A stretch of DNA of 64,000 nucleotides, taken from contig NZ_CALGWU010000024.1 in NCBI RefSeq assembly GCF_937936315.1, forward strand, positions 87,649 to 151,648, written 5' to 3'. The notes below the pieces were generated by a model that worked only from the letters and a program-made list of their open reading frames with translations, did not search any database and had not been told where the DNA came from. The DNA comes from an uncultured Capnocytophaga sp. (GTDB lineage Bacteria; Bacteroidota; Bacteroidia; Flavobacteriales; Flavobacteriaceae). Shown here in pieces: positions 24,055 through 32,763 of the stretch. A program made the translations under genes and the position numbers. The number at the start of each line of letters is the position of its first letter. Position 1 is the stretch's first letter.

Positions 24055-24735
24055 ATGATAAATCTTCTAATTAAATTTGTTTTTTATTTCTTTATGATGT
24101 CTGCTTTTTTTAAGAGCATCTATCCTATCAAATTTGATAAGGAATTAAACAAAGGAGTAAAAATCGAAAATATAGATACTATTTTTGCTCCTAAGGATAT
24201 TTTTAAATATAATTGCAACTATGATGTAAAGCAATATGAAAAGCGTTATAATTATCATATTTCTAAATTTTACATCATAGGAGATGAGAATGTATTGTCT
24301 AACAATGATAGTTTAGCCACATTAACCCCTTTTTATATTGAAGGTTTGGGAGATTGTTACCCTGATAAAATCCACAAAAAATTACTTATTATACAGCGTA
24401 AGAACATAAAAAGCCAAAATAAAACAAAAATCTACAATGATGTCTTATATCCTGATATATATCAAAAAATATCTAAATATAAAGAGGGATTTGTAATAGA
24501 AGTTTATATGTCTGGCGTTAGTGGTTTTCGGTCGGATACTTATGTAAATTCTCAATATTGTATAGACAGTATTCATATTGAATCGTGGGGACATCATCAA
24601 TATGAAAAGACTTATAAATACAAGAATTTTTCATTGGATAATTTTACCTATCATCACATTGATAATCTACGTGAAGAAAGCGACAAAATGGATAATAAAA
24701 AACGCAAAAAAGAAGGACTTTCCCCCATATTATAG
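24055..24735 (+). CDS. hypothetical exported protein, paralogue 1
   Basis: Encodes 226 residues with one N-terminal hydrophobic helix (LLIKFVFYFFMMSAFF), so it is membrane-anchored or secreted. The body has NIDTIFAPKDIFKYNC and YEKRYNYHISKFYIIG. The last about 65 residues (VNSQYCIDSIHIESWGHHQY and onward) are almost identical, also in DNA, to those of the gene at 24859. Family unknown. The dispersed repeat sits just upstream of both copies, so gene and repeat probably duplicated as one unit of about 840 bp. Confidence 0.65.
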   Translation: MINLLIKFVFYFFMMSAFFKSIYPIKFDKELNKGVKIENIDTIFAPKDIFKYNCNYDVKQYEKRYNYHISKFYIIGDENVLSNNDSLATLTPFYIEGLGDCYPDKIHKKLLIIQRKNIKSQNKTKIYNDVLYPDIYQKISKYKEGFVIEVYMSGVSGFRSDTYVNSQYCIDSIHIESWGHHQYEKTYKYKNFSLDNFTYHHIDNLREESDKMDNKKRKKEGLSPIL

Positions 24736-24769
24736 AATTGGTTATACTAAATTCATTTCGCCACGCCCC

Positions 24770-24857
24770 GATAATCAATCACCTTTACAGTGCGTGGTGT
24801 ACGGGCGTTTTGCAAACGCCCCTTAAAAACAAGCCTATTTTCGTTTAACTATAAATC
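24770..24857. repeat. dispersed element, copy b with internal deletion
   Basis: Same element as at 23921 but missing 15 bp between two CTATTT direct repeats. It has the perfect GGGCGTTT-TGC-AAACGCCC inverted repeat. A GTG in it could open the next reading frame 23 codons early, but that extension is repeat-derived. Confidence 0.8.
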
Positions 24858-24858
24858 T

Positions 24859-25575
24859 ATGAAAAAGATTTTTTATATATTAGTAAGTATTGCTTTTATA
24901 GTTTTGGCTATTATTTTTATAAGCAAAAAGAATTCAATAAAATTAGATAACAATACCCACAAGAACCTTATTCTTGCAACTAAAAAAGTTAAATCAAACG
25001 ATAAATACGATACGATTATAACTCCAAAAGATTATGATTGTAAGGAAGATTTTCACAGATATTCTAATTACCAAAAAAGATTTAATCTTTATATCTCTAC
25101 TTTTTATGAAATTGATGAAGCTATAAAAACCCCCAATAATGATAGCATTGCTATATTGAGACCTTATTATTCTACACTTGGAGCAACAAATTGCCTTCCT
25201 AACAGAGAGTATGAATGGTTACTTTTGGCGAAAAAAGGCAATGATGAAGCTAAGTATAAAATCTATAAACAAGTTTTATATTCTGTTGGTTATCATAGTG
25301 TTCATTCATTATCAACTTATGAAAATGGATTTATAATAAATGTAGATATGTCTGGCAATAATTATTTTGGTTCAAAAATCTATGTAAATTCTCAATATTG
25401 TATAGACAGTATTCATATAGAATCGTGGGGACATCATCAATATGAAAAGACTTATAAATACAAGAATTTTTCATTGGATAATTTTACCTATCATCACATT
25501 GATAATCTACGTGAAGAAAGCGACAAAATAGACAATAAAAAACGCAAAAAAGAAGGACTTCCTCCTATATTATAG
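24859..25575 (+). CDS. hypothetical exported protein, paralogue 2
   Basis: Encodes 238 residues from the ATG at 24859 (MKKIFYILVSIAFIVLAIIF, a single membrane-anchoring or signal helix). The body aligns with the 24055 protein: DTIITPKDYDCKEDFHRYSN corresponds to its DTIFAPKDIFKYNC region, and the two share the C-terminal WGHHQYEKTYKYKNFSLDNF block. N-terminal halves are clearly diverged while the last about 195 bp are nearly identical, a sign of gene conversion or of a very recent partial exchange. Function unknown. Confidence 0.65.
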   Translation: MKKIFYILVSIAFIVLAIIFISKKNSIKLDNNTHKNLILATKKVKSNDKYDTIITPKDYDCKEDFHRYSNYQKRFNLYISTFYEIDEAIKTPNNDSIAILRPYYSTLGATNCLPNREYEWLLLAKKGNDEAKYKIYKQVLYSVGYHSVHSLSTYENGFIINVDMSGNNYFGSKIYVNSQYCIDSIHIESWGHHQYEKTYKYKNFSLDNFTYHHIDNLREESDKIDNKKRKKEGLPPIL

Positions 25576-25576
25576 T

Positions 25577-25660
25577 AAATCAATCGCTTTTACAGCGCGT
25601 GGTGTACGGGCATTTTGCAAACGCCCAGATAAATAAAACTTTTTGCAAACGCCCCCGTTA
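25577..25660. repeat. dispersed element, copy c, joined to a second core
   Basis: AAATCAATCGCTTTTACAGCG and GTGGTGTACGGGCATTTTGCAAACGCCC, followed by AAATAAAACTTTTTGCAAACG. The same two-core order is present, inverted, at 47200-47255 between the TonB receptor promoter and the glutaminase gene. Confidence 0.7.
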
Positions 25661-25729
25661 AACCCTAATAGACAAAACAATACGCAAAATATTTTTTTGT
25701 TTTTCATTAGGTTCCTTACTATTTTTTGT

Positions 25730-25737
25730 TATCTTTG
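25730..25737 (+). promoter_or_regulatory. probable -7 promoter box
   Basis: TATCTTTG matches TAnnTTTG and is followed by a start codon at 25766, but no TTG lies 19-20 bp upstream. Probably the promoter for the three-gene group 25766-28099. Confidence 0.45.
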
Positions 25738-25765
25738 CACTTAAAACAAAAATACTTAATTGGAT

Positions 25766-26332
25766 ATGAAAAATAACCTGTTTTTAACTATTTCCCTGCT
25801 CATAGCATTCTCTTGCTGTGCACAAAATAGTATTAGAAGAGTGGATAATAATTATTATTTTATAGAAATTCCTTCTGGGAATGGTAATTTTGACTGTAGA
25901 GAAGATAGTACAAAGTCGTGTAATAGGTATTATGTGCTTGAAGAAACTTTCTTTTCAGATAAAATAAAACTTTTTATTGCTGAAGATAATGACTATTTCA
26001 ATGAGAAATCTTCTCCCTTTGCTCTCCTTGATGCAAATCTTAAAGAAGAGCTTTTAAAGTTAGGTAAAAAGAGAGCAAAAATTCAATTTAATAACCATTT
26101 TGTCATTTTAGATACTACACACATAGAGACTATTCAAAAATGTGTTCCTATGCAAATTAAGTATCAAAAACGTAAGGACAAAACGCTTGTAAAAATAGCA
26201 TTTACAAATGTTTCTCATTCAACTTTTGGGAATTATGAGTATTATATCTATCTTGAATATAAGAATAATAAACTATCTCTTTCAAAGATAGAGGAAATAC
26301 CTTTTTCTGAATTGAAATTACATAAGTTTTAA
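25766..26332 (+). CDS. hypothetical lipoprotein/secreted protein, paralogue of next gene
   Basis: Encodes 188 residues from the ATG at 25766; a TTG two codons earlier is less likely. The signal peptide MKNNLFLTISLLIAFSCC ends in a possible lipobox. Mature features are VDNNYYFIEIPSGNGNFDC, a helix LLDANLKEELLKLGKKRAK, and a C-terminal strand pattern TLVKIAFTNVSHSTFGNYEY that aligns with FVRIQLENFSYATAGEYDY in the next protein; both then have SKIEE(I/V)P. Family unknown. It is followed 7 bp later by its paralogue. Confidence 0.65.
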   Translation: MKNNLFLTISLLIAFSCCAQNSIRRVDNNYYFIEIPSGNGNFDCREDSTKSCNRYYVLEETFFSDKIKLFIAEDNDYFNEKSSPFALLDANLKEELLKLGKKRAKIQFNNHFVILDTTHIETIQKCVPMQIKYQKRKDKTLVKIAFTNVSHSTFGNYEYYIYLEYKNNKLSLSKIEEIPFSELKLHKF

Positions 26333-26339
26333 CAAGAAT

Positions 26340-26882
26340 ATGAGAACAATCACAACATTAGTATTCGTTTTTATCAGTACGTTTTCTTTGTTTTCACAAA
26401 CATCAATAGAAAAACGCATTGATTATTGTAGAATTATAGGAAGACAAGATAGCGTAGTGTATTATGTTTCCTATATGAAAATGGGGAAAGATAGCATCAA
26501 TGTATTTATAAAGAGCGATAATGTATTAGAACAGTTCTTAGGAAGACCAAGTACTGACAAAGAACTGAAACAGTTCAGAAAGGATTTCTTAAAATTGGAG
26601 CAACAAAATCCTATTATAGAAATTAATAGACAACAAATTCCTTTAAATGTAAAATTATTAGAATCTATAAGAACTTGTACCCCTACCTTTATTCTTTATA
26701 AGAAGAAAGGAGATAAAATTTTTGTAAGAATCCAATTAGAAAATTTTTCTTATGCAACTGCAGGTGAATATGATTATTTTATTAGCTTAGAATTTAAGGG
26801 GAATAAGTGTATTTCCTCAAAGATAGAAGAAGTGCCTTGGTCAAACTTAAATAAATATAAAAAAGGTGAAAAACAGCAATGA
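26340..26882 (+). CDS. secreted hypothetical protein, paralogue of previous gene
   Basis: Encodes 180 residues with a cleavable signal (MRTITTLVFVFISTFSLFSQ). It shares the layout of the 25766 protein: an N-terminal strand pair with a DSVVYYVSYMKMGKDSINVF segment, a charged helix, a Cys near residue 118 (RTCTPTFILYKKKGDK) and the closing SSKIEEVPWSNLNKY. Its stop overlaps the next gene's ATG (ATGA), so these two are translationally coupled. Function unknown. Confidence 0.65.
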   Translation: MRTITTLVFVFISTFSLFSQTSIEKRIDYCRIIGRQDSVVYYVSYMKMGKDSINVFIKSDNVLEQFLGRPSTDKELKQFRKDFLKLEQQNPIIEINRQQIPLNVKLLESIRTCTPTFILYKKKGDKIFVRIQLENFSYATAGEYDYFISLEFKGNKCISSKIEEVPWSNLNKYKKGEKQQ

Positions 26883-28099
26883 AAAATATAATCATAACCC
26901 TATTAGTTTTATTTTCATCATTAACTTCTTGTAAGGAGAAAGAAAAAGAAAATATAAATAAAAAATATCATTGGGTCGCTTATGTAAAACCTGTATCAGG
27001 ATATCCTATAAGAGTTTATCGTGGAGTAGTATATGGAAAAGATGGAGCTAGTAGGTTCGGAAATGGACAATCTAATCTATTTGAAGATGATGAACCTTTC
27101 CCTCATTTTTCTATAGGAGCAGGTACATCAGGTGTTTTTGGCTCCTCAGAGGAGGAGGAAGCTAAAGGGGTTCCTACTCACTTAGATGTTTCTTGGCTTT
27201 CGTATGTAGAAAAATGTCAATATCTCTTAGAAAATCAGCCTTTAGATTCTCTGAAGATAGCTCAACTCTTAGCTGAAAAAGTATATACTCCTTCCAGATC
27301 AGAAGACATAAGTCCAACAATAGAAGAATACAACATTTCTGTAGGTTTAGCTCCTGGCGGAGTAGTCTTTGTTTGGCTACATAGTACTGCAAGGGTCATA
27401 GAAGTAGGACGTTACCAAGCAAAAAAGATAGAAGATATTCATTTTGTGACCCAAAAAGAGGCAGACGAATATTATAAAAGAACAGGAGATGTTATTTTAG
27501 ATGAACACACTATAGAAGATAGGGATCATATCATAGAATTAGGACTCCCAAAAGAAAAAATACGAATGCAGCATCAACAGTGTGGGACACCTGTTACTGA
27601 ACCTCTTGTTATGGACGATATTTTTAAGATTCCTTATGGATTATGGGATAGTTATCGAAAACGTTATCTCTGGAAAATGACTCTTATCACTAAGGATAAA
27701 ACCAAATATATCCATTCTTATTATTATCAAGGGCTTAATCTTGAAGAAGAAATATTGTTTGGGGAACGTACTTGGGGAGAAAACCAAATAGAAAAATATA
27801 AAATTCCTGAAAAATTTCAATATACTTCTCTTATACCAAGAGCTATACCTTTTATAATATTTATAAAATGGTATGGAGATGATGGTAAACTTTATCGATT
27901 ATGGAATAATTTTAATGAGGCTGAAGTAATGGATAATTTTGAAAAAGCCTTTAAAGGGCAAGAGAATCAAGTTGGTAATTTGATCATAGAGGTAAATGAT
28001 ACAAAAACAGGAGCTAATATACGCTTAAAAGTAGGGGAAAGAGAAGTAGAGATTTGCAATGTGGATTTACGAATTAATGAAATTGAAGAATGGCAATAA
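26879..28099 (+). CDS. DUF2931 family lipoprotein
   Basis: Encodes 406 residues with the lipobox LTSC after a short signal. The mature part starts KYHWVAYVKPVSGYPIRVYR, which fits DUF2931, and has GVPTHLDVSWLSYVEKCQY and VGLAPGGVVFVWLHSTAR with IEVGRYQA following. That last block is typical of these Bacteroidota lipoproteins. The C-terminal about 170 residues (LWDSYRKRYLWKMTLITKDK onward) look like a second domain. The start overlaps the previous stop by 4 bp. Just downstream, about 28110-28160, a scrap reading FQDIPAGYDLIKNYIS may be the remnant of another such gene. Function unknown. Confidence 0.7.
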   Translation: MKNIIITLLVLFSSLTSCKEKEKENINKKYHWVAYVKPVSGYPIRVYRGVVYGKDGASRFGNGQSNLFEDDEPFPHFSIGAGTSGVFGSSEEEEAKGVPTHLDVSWLSYVEKCQYLLENQPLDSLKIAQLLAEKVYTPSRSEDISPTIEEYNISVGLAPGGVVFVWLHSTARVIEVGRYQAKKIEDIHFVTQKEADEYYKRTGDVILDEHTIEDRDHIIELGLPKEKIRMQHQQCGTPVTEPLVMDDIFKIPYGLWDSYRKRYLWKMTLITKDKTKYIHSYYYQGLNLEEEILFGERTWGENQIEKYKIPEKFQYTSLIPRAIPFIIFIKWYGDDGKLYRLWNNFNEAEVMDNFEKAFKGQENQVGNLIIEVNDTKTGANIRLKVGEREVEICNVDLRINEIEEWQ

Positions 28100-28166
28100 T
28101 AAAAAAAAATCTATAACTTTCAAGATATTCCGGCTGGTTATGATTTGATTAAAAACTACATTTCAA

Positions 28167-28817
28167 ATGAAACATCTCATATCTTTATTATGCTTGCTAA
28201 CAATAGCTTGTAATCATCACAAAAATCTTGTTGATACAGAAAATTTTGTAGTAGATTATGATCGTGATTCTATTTTCTATCTCTTAGATGTAAAAGAAGA
28301 TGATCACAATAGTAAAGAGAAGCTACTTGTAACACGCCAAATTATGGCAGGTGATTCTATTTTTGGATATAATGGATTACAACAAAATAGGGATAGAGCG
28401 TGGGATTTCTACTATGCAAATGGAGAGGAAAGTAGGTTTCGTCCGCGTTATCTTTATACTATTTTTATCGAAGAAGACAATGTTTATAAAGAAATTGTAC
28501 AAATAGGCTATGTTGAATTACAATATACAATAATCCTTAGACAAGGATATGTTTATGACCGTTTTAACAATAGACCTGAGGATTGTTGTAGTCAAGGACA
28601 ATATTTGCGAATAATGCGAATGAATGAAAATGATATGAATAGCAAGAGTATAAATGTTTGTTATAATAACGGAAGATGGAATGTTTTTTCAGAAGAAGAG
28701 ATAAAAGTAGATTATTTCAATGAAAAACAAGATAGGAAAGTTCAATACTATATAGATTCCACTTGTGCTGGAGCTGAAGAAATCAATAATGTTTATGATT
28801 TATCTGATGGATTCTAA
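28167..28817 (+). CDS. lipoprotein with leader shared with next gene
   Basis: Encodes 216 residues, with lipoprotein signal MKHLISLLCLLTIAC. Mature sequence: FVVDYDRDSIFYLLDVKEDD, NRDRAWDFYYANGEESRFRP, and a Cys pair in NRPEDCCSQGQYLRIMRMN. Family unknown. The leader (first about 45 bp) is nearly identical to that of the gene at 28883, although the mature parts are unrelated or only distantly related. This looks like exchange of the body behind a constant export signal. Confidence 0.65.
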   Translation: MKHLISLLCLLTIACNHHKNLVDTENFVVDYDRDSIFYLLDVKEDDHNSKEKLLVTRQIMAGDSIFGYNGLQQNRDRAWDFYYANGEESRFRPRYLYTIFIEEDNVYKEIVQIGYVELQYTIILRQGYVYDRFNNRPEDCCSQGQYLRIMRMNENDMNSKSINVCYNNGRWNVFSEEEIKVDYFNEKQDRKVQYYIDSTCAGAEEINNVYDLSDGF

Positions 28818-28882
28818 AAACCTGAAAAAAGTTTTATTCTAAAACTTTTTGAATATGAATAACTATAAACACAATTGTTCAG

Positions 28883-29551
28883 ATGAAACATCTCATATCT
28901 TTATTATGTTTGCTAACAATAGCTTGCAACAACAGAGAAACTACAAATACTATCGTTTTTGATGATGAAGACAAAAAACTAACAAAAGATACTACTTACA
29001 TCAGTGAAGTTTTATCGTGGCGTTCAGAATATGACAATAAATCAACAGGAAGACCTACTTGCGAAGAGGATTTAGTAACACTAACTGCAAACGACAACTA
29101 CCCTCATTATTATTTAGAGTACAAAAAACAACGCTATCCCTTATATAGTTATGCTGAAATATTAAGTGTACCTATAGTATTTTGGTATGATTTATTTGAA
29201 AATAGAAGTAAAAATTGTTCTTTTGTCCTTTTTAATGGCAGTAATATAGCAGAAGGGCGATATAGTTATACCATTTTTGATATAGCTCCTAATGATTCTT
29301 TAACGGTTTCTGGTTTTTACAGAATCAATGAACGAGTGCCTGCAAATAGTAAGCAAACAAACAACGACACTCTTGCTATAATGGAATATGCAAAAATATC
29401 GTATAAAGCAACTGATTTTCTTTCCTCTTCTAATAAATTCCCCGACACAAAAGCAATTCACTATTTTTTAAGAAATGATAAATGGACGAGCCAACCAAAA
29501 AACAAAGAAGAATATCTGATAATGAAACATTATGAATTTGTAAAGGAATAA
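28883..29551 (+). CDS. lipoprotein with leader shared with previous gene
   Basis: Encodes 222 residues. The signal is identical to the previous gene's (MKHLISLLCLLTIAC, with one silent DNA change), but the mature part differs: VFDDEDKKLTKDTTYISEV, then NDNYPHYYLEYKKQRYPLYS, SKNCSFVLFNGSNIAEGRYS and a C-terminal WTSQPKNKEEYLIMKHYEF. No family recognised. It is followed directly by a relic of a different signal peptide (29552-29590). Confidence 0.65.
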   Translation: MKHLISLLCLLTIACNNRETTNTIVFDDEDKKLTKDTTYISEVLSWRSEYDNKSTGRPTCEEDLVTLTANDNYPHYYLEYKKQRYPLYSYAEILSVPIVFWYDLFENRSKNCSFVLFNGSNIAEGRYSYTIFDIAPNDSLTVSGFYRINERVPANSKQTNNDTLAIMEYAKISYKATDFLSSSNKFPDTKAIHYFLRNDKWTSQPKNKEEYLIMKHYEFVKE

Positions 29552-29930
29552 CATTTATCTTTACTCTTGCTTGTATTGCCAATGCGTCACTACACTTTGT
29601 CAAAGTCCCAAACTTTGACAAAGTCTATAAACCTGATAATCAATCACTTTTAGAGTACGTGGTGTACGGGCGTTTTGCAAACGCCCCCTAAAAACAAGCC
29701 TATTTATTCGAAATCTATTTTCGTTTGACTATAAATAACGTCAGTTCGATATAACAGAACATTGATTTACAGCTTTGTAACATAATATATTCACAAAATA
29801 ATTCACCATCAGGTGAAAATTCGTGAGATAATAAAAAAAATAAAGACTTTTATACACTCCCAAATTCGTGAAAATTCGTGTAATTAGTGGGAGATTAAAA
29901 ATATTTTACTGATTGTTAAATAATTACTTA
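29552..29930. repeat. gene-free block: signal-peptide relic, hairpin and two dispersed repeats
   Basis: 29552-29590 reads ITFIFTLACIANA in one frame, a decayed copy of the leader of the gene at 23461. 29594-29606 and 29612-29624 are perfect 13-bp inverted arms (ACTTTGTCAAAGT and ACTTTGACAAAGT) with a 5-nt loop. 29635-29737 is a complete copy of the GTTTTGCAAAC-core element. 29803-29930 is the second copy of the repeat at 22921, with AATTCGTGAAAATTCGTG in its middle. The order leader, element, second repeat suggests that this block and the 22.9-24.0 kb region share an ancestor. No gene is seen up to 29990. Confidence 0.65.
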
Positions 29931-29989
29931 CATCAAACTCACATTAATTAAGTTTGAGTGTAATACCTAGATGAACTACAATTAGGATT

Positions 29990-30835
29990 TCAATAGTAGG
30001 TTATTTCTCTTTTTACAGCAGCCATTGGCTTGCCGTTCACCATAAAGCGCTTTTCCGTCCAATTACCTTTTGCATCCCATTGATATTCATAGCTACAACG
30101 CGTAGGGGCACCTCCATCAATAACCGTTACTTGTTCTGTTGGGAAGCCCATTTTATCAGTATAAGCAAAAGTTCCCTCTAATTTATAAATTGTACTACCG
30201 TTTTGGGTTACTTCAGTAAGTTCCTTTACAATTTGGTTCTGAGCATTATAAGTAAGGAACGTGCTAATCACCACACTCCCGTTCATTCGTTCTTTGATGT
30301 TGGCAGTTATTTTGCCAGCAGCGTTGTACTCAAAACGCTCTTTTTGGATAATATCCTTCTCATTAGGAAAATAATCAGTGATTTCTATAGGGCGTTTACG
30401 CTTGTCGAACACATATTTGGTAGGATAAACCGTATGCATTTCGGCAACGACAAATCGTTTGGCTATTGCCTCAGTTTTCTTTTTATTGTACACCAGTGTA
30501 CGTACCTCATTAGCAAGCAAATTGTTTTTATCCGTAATTTTCATTTCAGTTAAAAAACCCTTCTTATCAAACGAAAATGCCTGTGTACCATCTTCTTGAC
30601 CATCATCTTTATATAAAGTTCTACTGACAACTTTTCCTTGCTCGTCAAAATACACTTTTTGGTGTTTGTACAAATCGTTGTTTTGGTCTAATGTAACTCC
30701 AGGCTCTAAGGACACCATTGTAGTATAGAGCATTTTCACTTTGCCCTTGAGCTGAAAAGGCACTTCTTTCGTAAACGACTGAGCCGAAAGCGCCCAGCAA
30801 CAACACAAATGTAAAAAGAGAAGAATTATTTTCAT
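29990..30835 (-). CDS. secreted protein with YD-like repeats
   Basis: Encodes 281 residues from the ATG at 30835 (MKIILLFLHLCCCWALSAQ signal). The mature protein contains several degenerate repeats of the form YxYDxxGxxTEx: VYFDEQGKVVSRTLYKDD, FSFDKKGFLTEMKITD, FEYNAAGKITANIKER and YEYQWDAKGNWTEKRFMVNG. This is the beta-strand pattern seen in RHS/YD-type wraps, here in a small single-domain protein and without an RHS toxin core. A second protein of this kind is at 48979. Probably periplasmic or surface; role unknown. Confidence 0.65.
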   Translation of the reverse strand: MKIILLFLHLCCCWALSAQSFTKEVPFQLKGKVKMLYTTMVSLEPGVTLDQNNDLYKHQKVYFDEQGKVVSRTLYKDDGQEDGTQAFSFDKKGFLTEMKITDKNNLLANEVRTLVYNKKKTEAIAKRFVVAEMHTVYPTKYVFDKRKRPIEITDYFPNEKDIIQKERFEYNAAGKITANIKERMNGSVVISTFLTYNAQNQIVKELTEVTQNGSTIYKLEGTFAYTDKMGFPTEQVTVIDGGAPTRCSYEYQWDAKGNWTEKRFMVNGKPMAAVKREITYY

Positions 30836-30916
30836 TTTATGAGGTATTATCAAGCGACAAAGATATTAAAATTTCACAAATTAGCAAATCAATAAAAAAT
30901 AAATTTCATCTCCAAA

Positions 30917-30948
30917 TTTTGGTAAGTAGAAAAAAAGTTGTACTTTTG
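30917..30948 (+). promoter_or_regulatory. ssb promoter
   Basis: TTTTG at 30917-30921, 19-bp spacer, TACTTTTG at 30941-30948: a textbook Bacteroidota promoter. The ATG follows at 30992. Confidence 0.75.
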
Positions 30949-30991
30949 AAAAATATTTTGATTATCAACTCTATATTTATATATTTTATCA

Positions 30992-31414
30992 ATGAACGGA
31001 ACTTTAAATAAAGTTATTCTCATAGGTCGTATGGGAGATGTTGTAAAACTTACATATTTTAGCGAAGGCAACTGCATTGGTCAGTTCCCCTTAGCCACTG
31101 ATGATGAGTATACTAACCGCGCTACGAACGAGCGTATGAGCAGTACCGAATGGCATACCATCATCGTGCGCAACAAGCTCGCTGAACTCGTAGAAAAATA
31201 CACTCACAAAGGCGACCTTATCTATGTGGAAGGGCGCATCAAAACGCGCAAATGGCAAACGGAAGACGGCGCAATGCGCTATATGACTGAAATCCACGCT
31301 ACTGATGTAACTTTCCTACCAAACCCCAAACGCGACGGGCAACCTAAACCCGCCCCAAAAACGGCTGAACCTAAGGCGTATGAACCGCCCGTAAGTACCC
31401 AGCCGCCTTTCTAA
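30992..31414 (+). CDS. ssb: single-stranded DNA-binding protein
   Basis: A 140-residue protein with the OB-fold of SSB (residues 1-108): MNGTLNKVILIGRMGDVVKL, then STEWHTIIVRNKLAELVEKY and GDLIYVEGRIKTRKWQ. The tail is Pro/Lys/Ala-rich and ends TQPPF, keeping the terminal Phe that binds partner proteins, but it lacks the usual acidic DDDIPF run. It coats single-stranded DNA in replication and repair. It could be the main SSB or an accessory paralogue, and the window cannot decide. gldE starts 23 bp downstream, as is common in this family of bacteria. Confidence 0.93.
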   Translation: MNGTLNKVILIGRMGDVVKLTYFSEGNCIGQFPLATDDEYTNRATNERMSSTEWHTIIVRNKLAELVEKYTHKGDLIYVEGRIKTRKWQTEDGAMRYMTEIHATDVTFLPNPKRDGQPKPAPKTAEPKAYEPPVSTQPPF

Positions 31415-31437
31415 ATGTGTAACGAAATAATAATATT

Positions 31438-32763
31438 TTGGAAACAGAACCTTTGTCGGTACTCCCTTTGATGTCCTTTTTAGACATCAATTGGAGTATC
31501 GTTATTCAATTTGCAGTGTTTGTAGTACTATTGCTGTGCTCGGCTCTCATCTCAGGAGCTGAAGTAGCTCTCTTTTCACTCACCCCTGCCGAAGTGAATA
31601 CCCTCCGTGAGGAGAAAATACCTTCTAGCAATATCATTGCCAAGCTCGTAGACAACCCCAAAAAGCTCTTGGCAACAGTGCTTATTGCCAACAACTTAGT
31701 AAATATCTCTATCGTACTCCTCTTCGTAGATTTAGGCGACTTCCTCTTTGGCGGCATTACCACTCCTTGGGTGCGAACCGTACTCGATGTGGGGGTAGTA
31801 ACCTTTGTTCTCTTGCTCTGCGGCGAAATTCTGCCTAAAATCTATGCCAACCGCAACAACATACAGTTTGCACAACGGGTAGGCTATTTTATCTATGTAC
31901 TCGATTCAGTTTTTACCCCCATCAGCGTACCGATGAAAGCCTTTACAGTATGGATTCAGAAGCGTTTAGGCAAACAGAAAAGCAATATTTCAATAGGACA
32001 ACTCTCACAAGCCTTAGAACTTGCCTCGGAAGAAGACACCACCAATGAGGAAAAGAAAATATTGGAAAGCATCGTGTCGTTTGGCAATACCGAAACGCGC
32101 GAAGTAATGGTGCCCCGCGTAGATATCTTTGCCCTTAGCGAAGAACTTTCTTATCAGGAATTGCTCAACGAAATTGTAGCCATAGGCTATTCGCGTATTC
32201 CCGTATATCGCGAGAATTTAGACAATATTACAGGGGTGATTTACATCAAAGACTTGTTACCTCACTTAGATAAAACCGACTTCGACTGGAATAGTGTGAA
32301 ACGCAATGCCTTTTTCGTGCCTGAAAACAAAAAACTCGACGATTTGCTCAGCGAGTTCCAAGAGAAGAAAATACACCTCGCCGTAGTGGTTGATGAGTAT
32401 GGCGGCACTTGTGGAGTGATTACCTTAGAGGATATTATCGAAGAGATTGTAGGCAGTATCAACGATGAGTTTGACGACGATGATGTAACCTACTTCAAAG
32501 TAGATGATAACACCTTTATTTTTGAAGGAAAAACAGTGTTAAAGGATTTCTATCGCATCCTCGATTTCAACGATGAAGAAGAGGCTCTTTTTGACGAAAA
32601 ACGCGGTGATGCCGAAACTCTTGCCGGCTTCCTTTTAGAGATAGCAGGTAATTTCCCTCAAAAAGGCATCCCTATTCTTTTCAATAACTACAAATTCATT
32701 GTAGAAGCCTTTGATAAAAAACGCATCAAGCAAGTAAAAATCATCAGAACCCCTGAAACCTGA
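31438..32763 (+). CDS. gldE: gliding motility-associated protein GldE (CNNM/CorC-type)
   Basis: Encodes 441 residues from a TTG start (METEPLSVLPLMSFL). N-terminal CNNM/DUF21 membrane domain (about 20-200: LLCSALISGAEVALFSLTP and TVLIANNLVNISIVLL), then two CBS domains (EVMVPRVDIFALSEELSYQE and VVVDEYGGTCGVITLED) and a CorC_HlyC transport-associated domain at the end. GldE is associated with the gliding machinery of Bacteroidota and follows ssb here, a common order. Some relatives export divalent cations. No other gliding genes are in the window. The final codons and the stop lie in a heptamer repeat. Confidence 0.9.
   Translation: METEPLSVLPLMSFLDINWSIVIQFAVFVVLLLCSALISGAEVALFSLTPAEVNTLREEKIPSSNIIAKLVDNPKKLLATVLIANNLVNISIVLLFVDLGDFLFGGITTPWVRTVLDVGVVTFVLLLCGEILPKIYANRNNIQFAQRVGYFIYVLDSVFTPISVPMKAFTVWIQKRLGKQKSNISIGQLSQALELASEEDTTNEEKKILESIVSFGNTETREVMVPRVDIFALSEELSYQELLNEIVAIGYSRIPVYRENLDNITGVIYIKDLLPHLDKTDFDWNSVKRNAFFVPENKKLDDLLSEFQEKKIHLAVVVDEYGGTCGVITLEDIIEEIVGSINDEFDDDDVTYFKVDDNTFIFEGKTVLKDFYRILDFNDEEEALFDEKRGDAETLAGFLLEIAGNFPQKGIPILFNNYKFIVEAFDKKRIKQVKIIRTPET

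Noticed and set aside
24790..24858. Upstream GTG start for the gene at 24859
   Set aside because: The 23 extra codons come from the dispersed repeat, and the signal helix begins at the ATG.
29990..30835. RHS toxin
   Set aside because: Only short YD-like repeats are seen, with no RHS core motif and no variable C-terminal toxin; the protein is too small.
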